DNA from: Galeopsis tetrahit
Taxonomy: Eukaryota > Streptophyta > Magnoliopsida > Lamiales > Lamiaceae
Assembly (NCBI GenBank): GCA_963675135.1
Contig: OY776128.1
Coordinates: 69,818,670-69,882,669, forward strand
Length of the DNA stretch: 64,000 nucleotides
Direction: 5' to 3'
Part shown: positions 10,580-21,333 of the stretch, in pieces
How positions within the stretch are numbered: position 1 is the first letter of the stretch
How the letters are laid out: each line of letters opens with the position of its first letter
Made by a program: the position numbers and the translations under genes
The notes under the pieces: generated by a model
Seen by the model: only the letters and a program-made list of their open reading frames with translations
What the model was told of the DNA's origin: nothing
Database searches by the model: none

Positions 10580-11334
10580 GGGTTATATACCCTCCAAGTA
10601 TGTCTAGTGAACTCCCTTCACTTTTATTAATTAAATAATCATGTAAAATATTAATTTTACACTTTTAGTAAAATACAAAAAGATAGATACACCTCTAAAA
10701 ATCAAAGTAACCTTAATCTTAATCCTAAGCCTAATGGGAGAGGCCGCCGTCCCGCCTCAAAATAAATATAGAAATTAAAAATGAAATTTAGAAATTTTCG
10801 ACAAATCGGAGTCGACAAAAAACACTCCCGTCAACACTGATTTGTCGACCAAAAATAAAAAGAAATGTTTTTGATATTTTTCGATAATAATGGGTCGATC
10901 AAAAACACCAGTGTCAACGAGAGTGTTTTTGGTCAACCATTATTACCTAAAAAAAAGTTGTTGAGGGAGGAAGGGGCGGCGCGAAGGGCAGTGCTGGAGG
11001 TTGGGTGAAGGGCGGCGACGAGCGCTGCAAGAGGAGGAGGTGGCGCGCGGCCGCCACTGTTGCGCAGATCGGGAGGGGTGGCAGGAAGAGAAGGCGACGG
11101 CAGAGGAAGAAGGGTGGGAGAAAGGGAAAAAAATGAAGTGTGGAACAAGGAGAGGGAGAAAATTTGATTTTAATGTGAAAATTAGAGTTTTTGTGGGAGT
11201 GCATTTATCATAAAAAAAATTAAAAGAAAAAAGTATAAAAGATAATTTGAAGGGAGTGCATCTATCTTCCGTCTATAAAGAGGAAGTGCGTGTATAGGGA
11301 GAGTGCATTAATCATACTTGGAGGGTATATAACC
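10580..11334. mobile_element. Inverted-repeat DNA element (about 755 bp) with GC-rich core
   Basis: The ends are a near-perfect inverted repeat reading GGTTATATACCCTCCAAGTA, with further weaker matching inward (ctcccttcac / gcactctccc). Inside are a second nested inverted repeat (about 10806-10940, aaaacactcccgtcaacact against its complement) and an unusually GC-rich block at 10965-11115. Open frames in the GC-rich block lack any domain and are low complexity. I could not find a target-site duplication, so the superfamily is open (Mutator-like or other). Confidence 0.65.
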
Positions 11335-11476
11335 CCCTCCCCCCATAAATGGTGAGATATCTGAAATACATATTGGGCCATAAATAAGCCCAACTTGATC
11401 CTTATGTACTCCCAAGTCCCATCTATATGTTTGGGTACCTTGATCCACCCTTAGTATTTCAACATTTATTTAATTA

Positions 11477-11725
11477 CTCTCTCCATCCACTAAATATGTA
11501 GTTTCATCAAATGTAATTTCATGGAGACGAGACACAAGTTTAAAAAAAATGTAAATAAAGTAAATGTATTATAGAATATTGTAGGGTTCATTGTAAATAA
11601 AATTAATGACAAATTAAGTAATTAAATGATGGTTGAAAAGTGATAGTTTATATAAAATGTATAAGACTACATTTGATGGACAAATAATATAAAACAAATG
11701 GAACTACATATAGTAGATGTAGAAG
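11477..11725. mobile_element. Stowaway-type MITE, diverged
   Basis: Left end ctctctccatccactaaata after TA; right end a worn version (tagtagatgtagaag) followed by TA. It contains aaatggaactacatat, shared with the MITEs at 46420 and 56955. Confidence 0.65.
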
Positions 11726-12513
11726 TATTATAAAATATTAATTATTTTTTAATAAAATACGTATTAATAAACTAGATAATAAAATACTAAAATTGACCTC
11801 GTAATTTGGTGCATTTGTGGTGCATATATCAAATGCACTATCCTTTAAGTCCCAAAGTAGCACGTTTAATAAAACTATTGAAATAAACTCAAAAATGAAA
11901 GACACTAACCGGCCACATAGATTTTAAAGTAATTTGGATGAAAAGGCACATCACAGCTTCACATGCTGTGACTAATGTGCCATCATAATAAATCTTTAAG
12001 TAAGGATAAAAATATCTTAAAATACATATATATGGACGACAACAAAACAACCCGAAAAGGCGAAAATTAAAACATGCATATAATATATTAAAAGAATTAC
12101 TCCGTATGTATTATCTAAAAGTCCGAAACTTATAAAATGATGAGAAATTAATTCCTAATATATACTCCGTACTACATAACATTATTAATTAAGGATTGGA
12201 AATGATAAAATGAATAGCTTTAAAAAGAATCATCACCACAGGATTAACCTCTTCACGCGATTTAATTTTACAAATGAAAGAACAAATAACAATCCCTTGC
12301 ACTAACTTGCACTCCCCGTTAAAAAAAAAAAAAAAAAAAAAAAACTCACTTAGCACTGACTTTTGGACATACAAAATAAAAAAAAATAATAATTGAAATT
12401 TTGAAGAGTAATTTTATAAATTTTTATGTATAAAATAAAGTAAGAGAGTTAGATTATGTGTATGTATAAATCCAAAAGTAATCATTTTATATAAAATTGT
12501 TAATATCGTAGAG
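11726..12513. other. AT-rich intergenic DNA
   Basis: No gene seen. A 23-base A run lies at about 12320-12343. Confidence 0.35.
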
Positions 12514-14770
12514 TAAGAGTGCACAAAAAAAGATCAAATCGAAAAAAAAAACGGATCGAAATCGGATCGACCAGTTAGTTTTCGGTCCGGTTTCCGATTC
12601 TTCAAATTTTGAATTCCGGTTTTTCGGTCCAGTCTAAGACCATATTTTTTTTTTTTTACTAATGCACTCTCATTTATTTTTCAAAATCAATTAATTAGTG
12701 AGGATGTGAGGTAAAATTGTTGAGATTTATTACATTTTTTCAAATATATAATTTAACAAACATATTTAATTTACTTTTAGGGTCAAAAGATCATTAATAA
12801 TAATGTAAATAAAATTCACATTGGTGTAGATTGATTTCAAATAAAGAGTCAACACTTTAATTTTCATAATAAAATAAAATCTGGTCCAACCGATCCAAAC
12901 CTGGACTGGACCGGATTAATTACGGTGACTTGATTCGTATTTTTGCACTTTTTAAACAACTATACGATCCCCACAAGTGTATGGGTTCGATAGTAGTATG
13001 ATAGGTATACCAAGTAGATATTCGTTCCAAGGACCTAATTAGGAGAGCGTGGAGCCCCAAAACTATAAGTCAAAATGGTGTTATAAAAGCTAAACAGGAG
13101 AGTAAAGCAAATATCAATAAGAAAAAGAAACACTAAGTAAACAACTAAAACTAACTCTCAAAAAGATGAAAGTGCAAGTAGAAGAATTGCTTCGGGTGTT
13201 TTCCTTATGTGGGATCACTAATGAATTAACGAACTAATCACAATAATTAAGCCTAATGTCTTGAATTATGCTAAAGGCTATCACATATATGTGTAGACCA
13301 ATCCCTTGTGAGGCTTAGGTGAACACGTGCACTAATTAGCAATTATAGGATCTAATTAGTACCATAAGCTCTTAAGATAGTGTCTCATAAACACGTTCAA
13401 CACGGTTACTAATGCTTATGAGACGCCGCCCTCTCACCAATCTCCTAGACGACCTCTAATCAATTAGTGTCTAGTGTTGTCGATCTAAGCAATCAACCCC
13501 CGGTCGGTGTAGCTAATTACTATGTTAATTCTAATCGATTAATTCAAGCTCACACACACATTCTTAATCATGCAACCCAATACGGTCGTTGTAGTCGACA
13601 CAACCAACAATGCTAGCTAATAGGGTGAATTAATCAATTGAATCATACAATTTACAACACTAAAAACAATTATCACCAAGACATTAGCTAAATCATGCAA
13701 TTAATTCATAAACCCACTAATTACTCACATAATTCCAACACCCAAAGCAATAAGAGATTACCCCATATCTAAATTAACAACTAGAATAAAACCCATGTGA
13801 TTTAAACTACAAAACATGAATGAAATTGAAATTACTAAATTAAATTTGCTATAATGAAAAAATATCACCTTAGGTCTTCAAATGCTTCAATCTCTCAAAC
13901 AATAAAATGAAATACTAAATTGAAATCTATCTATGAAATGGAAGAACAAATTAAAATAATTTATTGAGTGTAGTGGTGGGGAGGAGAAGAGATTTCTCCT
14001 CCAATGGAAGAGCCCTGTTTTCGCCCAATTATCGCGTCTGTGTATCTGCCCCCTTCTTTGAGCTCACGTCAAATGTTATATATATGAGTGGACCTCTCCA
14101 TCAATTAATCCAGCTGTATTGAAAATGGGCTGCCATCCTCCTTTCTCTTCACAACCATTGCACTTGGGCTCCAATAATGTAATTAAAGGGCCCAATTGAT
14201 TTTATTTCTGCTGTCCACAATTTGCTTCACACGGCTTCTGCACCTGTCTTTAATTGATTGGCAAAAGCCAATATTAAATTGGGCCCCCAAACTTGTTAAA
14301 TATCATGGGCCGAATCCAATATGTAATCAGATGCTTGTGAATCCTTCACTCTTGCTACGTTTATACAACAATATCAAATGGGCCCACTTGGTCCATTGCT
14401 ATTCATGTGCCCAATATATTAAATGGGCCATCAATTGAATTGTTGGCCCAAATAATCTTCACCTTCCCTTTTTCTCGATTCCACTCTCGTTTCATTCCTT
14501 CAATTGACGTCACAAAATAAACGAGACGTGTTTTGCTCTAAAAATGCTCTTTTTCCTATAAAAATAGCAAACAACACCCTTTCTCCAAATCAAGAGCAAT
14601 GAGTCAAATTGGTGTAAATAATGCACAATATCCTATAAAATTATGCAAATTAAATCCATGAACTTCAAGCAATTTTCACACTAATCACCGGTCTCCGGTC
14701 CCTGCATTAGGACTGATTCCGACCCCGATCCAAACCGATCTGGTCCGATTTTGAACCCGTGCACACCCTA
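12514..14770. mobile_element. hAT-like inverted-repeat element, split by a solo LTR
   Basis: The left part (12514-12930) begins taagagtgcac and continues with repeated cggatcgaaatcgg / ggtccggttt words. The right part (14681-14770) is its inverted counterpart, ending gtgcacaccta-like with ccgatccaaaccgatctggt. Such name-less gtgcac...cggttcggt elements are common non-autonomous hAT-like repeats in plants. The two halves are separated by the LTR at 12931-14680. The 8-bp flanks do not match, so assignment is tentative. Confidence 0.5.
12931..14680 (-). mobile_element. Solo LTR of an Athila-like gypsy element (1750 bp)
   Basis: The + strand begins TGATTCG and ends TTTTCACA, the same termini as the LTR at 24212-25919, and is of similar length (1750 against 1708). 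Shared internal landmarks include the left-end block around aagtgta-gg-tcgatag and, near the right end, a ttttgctc...tttcctataaaa block. No internal region or primer site is attached on either side, so it is a solo LTR left by recombination. It inserted into the hAT-like element around it. A clean 5-bp target duplication is not visible (tgact / ctaat). Confidence 0.7.
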
Positions 14771-15864
14771 TATGATGAATTTTGTGTAATCACCCTTGAT
14801 TATTGGATGGGTGTGTTGATCAATTAGACTATTACCCATATAAACAAAGTACAAGACCTTTGAAGTGCCCTTCTATTTAAAATAGTACTATATCTTAATT
14901 TAGATTGATGAACGTATATTTAAAAAAAAAAATGTCTTTAATTAATATTTCTAAGATAAAAATAATTTTTAAAAAATCAGTTCATATATACATAGTTTTA
15001 TTATAACTTTAAACAGGGTCTTAATAAGTGAAAGGTGATATTGATCCTTCAAATTAGTCGGTCCAAGTACAGAGACATAAAAAAAATACTTCTATTTCCC
15101 ATCGAAATACAGCACATTGATCCAAGTATTTATCAAAGTAATGTAATGACTAGTGAATGTGTTTAATTAACGGTCAAATTACAAAAAATGAAAAAGTTGG
15201 TAAATATATTTGTATTATATATCCCTTTTATAATATAGAAATGGTGTCATTTGTCAAATCTCAAAGGTATCTTGTGCATTCGTGCTCTCATTTCATATTG
15301 ATTTTTTTATATAATTTACATTTTTTTTAATTAAAAGTTAATATAATGTTTCAATATACACCACACTATTTGGTGAAAAAAGTACAAAATTATACTTTCT
15401 CCTTATATATTTAAAAAGTGTAATAATGATTGAAGTTTTAAAGATAATTTTATGTATAAAAAAAATAATTAAGTTAACTTTTGTATAAAATTAAGAATAG
15501 TGTAAAATGAATTTTATAAATGATTAAATTTAAGTTAAAATTAGTGTTAATGTGAAATCCAAATTTGATCAACTGCAAGCCACCTGGCTTGAGATGAGTG
15601 GCCCTCTCGTGAATGGGTCCCACAGTTCCTCTTCCCAAATCCCAACCATAATATTTTCGCTTTCTCACCCACTGACTCAATCTCAAATTTGAGCTTACAC
15701 TTACAAAAAAAAAAAAAAAAATATTAGAAATCAAATTAAACAAAATCAGTAGCCCCATTTTTGGACAATCATATCCATAAACTAAAAAAGTTTACAACAT
15801 TTCTGTTCATCCTTTAACAACGCAGTAAACTGTAGTAATTTGGAAGGAGGAGGAGGAGAGGGAG
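14771..15864. other. Intergenic, promoter side of the CBM20 gene
   Basis: AT-rich with no bounded repeat. The last 80 bases, including a purine-rich ggaaggaggaggaggagag leader just before the ATG, are probably the 5' UTR of the gene at 15865. Confidence 0.4.
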
Positions 15865-17536
15865 ATGAAAGCGTTGAGCGGCTCTTGCTGGAAGTTGTGT
15901 GCAAGTAATCAGAGAGTGTTTCGTTGCTCAACACAAATCGCTCCGAGTAGACGACAAATCGGGTTTCTCGTGCATCAAAAGCGTGTTAGAAATGGGTTTT
16001 CTCTCGCTGTCTCTTTCCACCTAAAGCGTGTTCATTCGATTTCTTCAGTTTCTTCTTCTGCTCAGGTGGTGCCAAATTTTAATAATTTTTGTCCCTTTTC
16101 TAAATTCTTGTTCTGTTTTCTGTGGCTCACTCTGCTAATTTATTTATATACTCCGTATTAGTTTGATAATAAATGATGTGAAGTTGTTAAGAACTTTTGC
16201 AATTTATAGCTAAATTAAGGCATTTAGGTTTTAATTTATGTGGGGAGACAATAGTTTGCATAAACTCAACAAAAAATTAAGACTGAATGAAGCTAAATGT
16301 AACTTTTTGAATTTTCACATAGATTAAAAATAGTAATAATTTAATACTAAGCAACATATTTTAGAATAAATATTTTTGGAACGGGAATCAATAATTTGAT
16401 TCTGATTATGTAATGTGTTGCAATTATTGCAGTCTGATGTTGAAAGTGAAGAAATTCAGATAATTTCCTCAGGTAATTTTTTTGTTTTTTGTTTTTTGAC
16501 TAGTTTATGTTGCATTCATTTGTCATCAAAAGTATGGATTGAATGTTTTCCAGATAAGCCTAAAACTGTTCGTGTTCGAATCAAATTACTCAAGGAATGC
16601 ACGTTCGGGGAGCAATTTTTCGTTGTAGGGGATGATCCAATTTTTGGATTATGGGATCCATCTGAGGGTGTTCCTTTGGATTGGTCTGAAGGGCATGTTT
16701 GGACTGCAGAAGTGGTAAGAATGTGTCGATTTGGGAGGGTGATAGCGTCGATTCTTCATCATGATTCTCACGTTTCTTCGTTTATTTAACAGGATATACC
16801 GATTGGTAAAGTGATCAAGTATAAGTTTATACTTAAGGGAATCATTGGAGCTATATTGTGGCAACCTGGTACTGATAGAGTTCTCGAAACATGGGAAACC
16901 GAAAAGATCATATCTGTGTCTGAAGATTGGGACAATCCCGACTTTCAGAACATAGTTGAAGAGGATTTTGTAGATGTTCTACTTGATTCAGATTTGAACC
17001 AAACATTAGCGAAAGAAGGGGACAATGCGGTTGATAAACTCGAGGAATTGGAGGAACAAGATTTGAGTTCAAATGATAAAGGGTCGGTTATAGTGAATGA
17101 GACATCGAGCTTGAAAGATGAGACAAGGCTAGTTTTAGACGAAGGTGTGCCTGTTTTAGTACCGGGCTTAGTTCCAGAATTAGTTTTAGACGAAGACATG
17201 CCTGTGCCTGTTGAAAATACGATAACTGAATCTGATGAAATAAAGGATTCAGCTGAATCTGAGGTAATAACATAACTTGATGATATTTTAACACATTCAT
17301 TTTGTTATTTTCTATCGACTAATGCTATTATTACACGACAGCAACAGAATAGTGAAGAGACGAGTACTCCAGAGGGGAATGGTGTACGTGTCCCAACTGT
17401 ATCGTTGCATTCTACAGAAATGGGTGAGATTATTGTTGATGAGAAGCAGCAGACGGAAAGTAACATCCTGGGAAGTGATGTGCAATGGGGACGACAAACT
17501 CTGCAGAAATTTCTTGCGAATTTGGGGTTCATTTAA
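15865..17536 (+). CDS. CBM20 starch-binding domain protein, plastid-type
   Basis: Five exons: 15865-16065, 16433-16472, 16554-16714, 16793-17263, 17342-17536; all introns are GT-AG and phases agree, giving 355 residues. Exon 1 encodes a Ser/Arg-rich, acid-free leader (MKALSGSCWKLCASNQRVFR...), typical of a chloroplast transit peptide. Exons 3-4 encode a carbohydrate-binding module 20 fold: TVRVRIKLLKECTFGEQFFV, VVGDDPIFGLWDPSEGVPLDW, W-x-AEVDIPIGKVIKYKFIL, and LWQPGTDRVLETWE. The conserved G-x-W-x-P and final W-x-x-G-x-[N/D]-R residues that bind starch are present. The tail (about 180-355) is acidic and looks disordered, ending LQKFLANLGFI. Similar plant proteins are annotated as carbohydrate-binding-like fold proteins and are thought to bind starch in plastids; no catalytic domain is attached. 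A polyadenylation-like aataaa lies at about 17580. Confidence 0.88.
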
Positions 17537-17714
17537 GGTTATGTTGGGATTCTCTTAAGTGATTTTTATGTTGTAATATGAATAAAAGTAGATTGGGAGC
17601 TGAAATATAGATCGTAGATCCTAATGTTGTATGAATAATCTTGTTTGTTGGGTTTGGATATTGAAATCTTGAATATGTGATCTTTGTAGTTAGGACGGCA
17701 CCACTAATATACTA

Positions 17715-17935
17715 CTCTGTCCGCCTATAAACTTCCTATTTTACCATTTTGGTCCTTCCGTCTATAAACTTTCTCATACCTTTTTTGGTAAGTATTTTTT
17801 CTTACACTTCACTGTTTATCTTACTTTTTCTCTCTATCTCTCCACTTCTTCCAATCACATCACTTGTACTATATCTATTATTTAATCACTTTATGTATGA
17901 GTCACGTAAACATTAGCGGACCGAACCCAGAATGA
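17715..17935. mobile_element. Stowaway-type MITE, worn right end
   Basis: Close relative of the MITE at 6272 (shares ctataaac/gcttcc, then ttttggtaagtattttttct). The left end follows TA; the right end is degraded to ttagcggaccgaaccc. It sits just behind the CBM20 gene's 3' end. Confidence 0.75.
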
Positions 17936-18571
17936 GTAATTGAAGGGACCATTAGTAAAATTGTAAAATTTTAAAGTAATTAAATTTATAACGAAAGCAT
18001 GTGATTGTTTGGACTTGAGAAGAGTGTAGTAATTATTTAAATAAAATAATTGCAATTTGAGATATTAACCTGCTAGAAGTATACGGTGAGACGTTATGAT
18101 TGCGTGATAACTACATAATAGAAGCTTGATAAATAAATGTCAAGGAGAGAACCAATATTGACATCAATACCAAGGATTTATTCAATTAAAAAAAATAAAA
18201 TATATAATGATTTAATCAATTTCATGACGCACAGCGTGCGGCAAACGTTACTCACGATTCTGTGTGTTTCCAAAAAAATTTTTCTATTAATTTGTTTTAA
18301 AAGAGAATCAACTCTTAATTATACATCTCGAAAATTTCATAGGATGTCGCAATTAGAAGGACTTCCTTATGAATACATGTATAATTTATCGAAATTTTGA
18401 TACGATTGAGTTTTGGAATATTGATGCAGTCAGCAAGAATAAAAAAGATGAATATGAAGAAAACAAAAAATAAGTGAATAACATACACTATTTCGTCCAC
18501 TAATATCTGAAGAGTGATAAAATTCAAATACGTTGATTCACAAATAATACCGTAAAAGAATTTAATATAGA
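17936..18571. other. Intergenic, no gene seen
   Basis: AT-rich DNA without recognisable content. Confidence 0.35.
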
Positions 18572-19293
18572 CAGGGACGGAGGCACATTGGGGCATGGGG
18601 TCACTGGGCCCCCCATGAAAATTTCAAGTTATCTACTATATACACTGTAATATATAACTAATGCATTGGTGGCCTACTTGTTTCAGTTCAATAGAATAGT
18701 AATTTGTGTTTTGCTAAACCAGGGTTAAATTCCCTTCAACTTCAATGACTTTTTTTTTTTCCTTTAAAATTTGTTTTTAATATTTTACATTTCCCAAATG
18801 TTGGAAGAATTGTGAGACCTGCAAAATGTTGAATATTATTGGCAAACATTATTCAATAATTTTATTAATTTTAGATAAATTTGTATCCAATTTTTAACAC
18901 ATATTTTTATTTCATGGATATAGTATATATTAATTAGGAGTACATGATTAGAAACATCATTTTTAATCAAAACTTGAATGTTATTCTTGCAAAGAAAAAA
19001 ATGATTATTAATTTATTTATTTTAGTTTTTTTACGATAGTAATATTTTAGCAATTTTGACACAACTTCGTCTCTCCTGAACCGAAACAATCAAATATTTC
19101 TTCGAAACAAAACGAAAGTCAATTTATTTAAATTAATAGAATGAGATTTTATTGGCAATTTTGCGATAAAATTATTTAATAAATATAATATTATAACGTT
19201 GAACAACACTTGTATGAACCTGAAATTTTTATTTACGTTTTTATAGTAATGTTAACTGGGCCCCCCAACACAAGATTTCTGGCTCCGTCACTA
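18572..19293. mobile_element. Non-autonomous DNA element with GACGGAG ends
   Basis: Left end cagggacggaggcac..., right end the complement of tagtgacggagccagaaat. Both are followed inward by a gggccccccc-like block (18618 and 19258). The centre is AT-rich and non-coding. This end type is common in plant non-autonomous DNA transposons. No target duplication was found, so the superfamily is not assigned. Confidence 0.55.
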
Positions 19294-21333
19294 AGAAATG
19301 TAGAGAGATGGTATCTCAGATTTATTAATATTCAAAAAGTGATGCATAACAAGACTTTATGCAATAGGTTTAAATACTCCCTCCGTCCCGCGATTATCTT
19401 CACATGTGAAGTGGAACGCGGAATAAGAAAAGTTAATTTAGTGGAGATTTTAAGGGATAATTTTGTAAATCTTTATGTATAAAGTAAAAGAATGAGTTGA
19501 CTTTTGGGTATGTGTGGAGAAAAAGTAATGGCATTTGTGTGAATTTGAGGATAGTGTGAGGGTGAAGAATATAAAGGATTTTTCATTTTAAGGGTGGTGA
19601 ATACTCCCCCAAACTTAAAATGTTGTTTGTCCTCAAACAACTAAGCACTTAAAGCAATGAGGGTGGAATGATCACCATGGAATATTCAATGTAATTCACA
19701 CATGCAAAATAGGATGTAATGATATCTCTTTCTCAAAGTGCATTTCTCAATGAAGGTCATAAGCTCACTATTGCAATTCACACTCATGGATCAAAGAATG
19801 CATAAACACACAACACATTGTAAATGGGAAACATAATCCAAATGCTCAAGTCCTCTACTCACATGACAAAGTGTTTCTCTCAAACACACAAACAAATTGA
19901 GGATATTAATGCACTCATCAACCAAGTTATGCTATGCAATCACCATATGCTTGCCCAACTTCTACTTTTCACAACACTCAAATGCTCAACAATATGATCA
20001 ATAGGACTTAATCAAGGATGTAACATTGGCTCTTTGGTCAAGGTAGGGTAAATTTGGATGAAGTAATTCATAAACTAGTGGAGAGCGAGAGATAAAGACG
20101 CATAGACACATCTCAAAAACTTCTCAAGATAAAGTTGCAATTGCGCGGATTGCAACTCAAAAACTCTAACTTCCACAATTTATTTGTTCTCCTTTAAGCA
20201 CATTCTACACCACAAAACCATTGAACACTTTTTTTTTTCTTTTCAAGCTTTTGGGGCTCTTTGTCCCTCTTTTCTTTTCCCTTGATTTTCTTTTCATCTT
20301 TCTCTTTTTCTTTCAACTTTTCCACTTTCTCCTTTCACCAAAGATATTCATTCAAGCACATGTTTTTCCACTTTGTCTTTTATCCTCCACTAGATGTAGG
20401 TATCAAAGGCTCAAAAAGGCTAAGTGGTTAACATTGTAGTTTGCCAAGAAAATGAGGAATTAAGCTCAAGGGGCTAACTACGGAAGATTACTTCGGTTTT
20501 GGAGAATTTTGGCTAAGTGACTCTTTTAGAACAAGATGGTCTATATCATATCACATCATCTCACACAATCATGCTTCCAAACAAGAACTTAGGCAAGTTC
20601 TAGGATTACTAGCAATAACCTAGTCCACTCTCAAATGAACTAACCGGATTACATGTTCGATTTAAGGCTCAATTCTCACCGGTTTATTCAATAGAACTCT
20701 CACATTCTTCAAATGTTCCCAAACAACAACACATCATGCATCCATGCTATCAAAGCTCACAAATATGAACACAAAATGATACCATATTCCAACACCAATC
20801 ATGCATACATTCAAAGCAAATAGACATCGCCACAACTACTCAACAATGGATTCCAATGATTATTCATGCTCATCTTTCACCAAAGATCCACTACCCAACA
20901 TGTGATCAAAACCAACTTAATCAATATAATCATGTGCAAGTCAAGTGTGCGCCGGTGCAAAATGTGACACAAGTAGAATGACGAACCGGTGCAAGGGTAA
21001 CAACTAGTAGAAAAATAAAAGAAAAATAATTCCCCCAAACTTAGAATTTTACTATGTATAAATTCTAAGTTTGGGGCTACAAATTGTTACCTCCCTCCTT
21101 GCACATCCAATGCTTCTTCAAAGATCACCATTGCAACACTTGCTTCCTCTCTCCAAAGTTGGTTTTTGCTTCCTTCTCCATTCTTCAAGATGTGATATTC
21201 ATAGTGCTCTTCATCCATACCTACAAAATAAACCAAGCTATCAAAACTATCAAAGCAATAAAACCTTGGGTTGCCTCCCAAGAAGCGCTATTTTTAACGT
21301 CCTATGCCGGACGGTTCTTCCTTGAGGGGAATA

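Noticed and set aside
10933..11213. Overlapping open frames in a GC-rich block
   Set aside because: Low-complexity Pro/Leu or Glu/Arg-rich products on both strands, inside an inverted-repeat element, with no domain.
20221..20439. A 72-codon Phe/Leu-rich membrane-like frame
   Set aside because: It arises from T-rich sequence in the non-coding 3' region of the Athila element.
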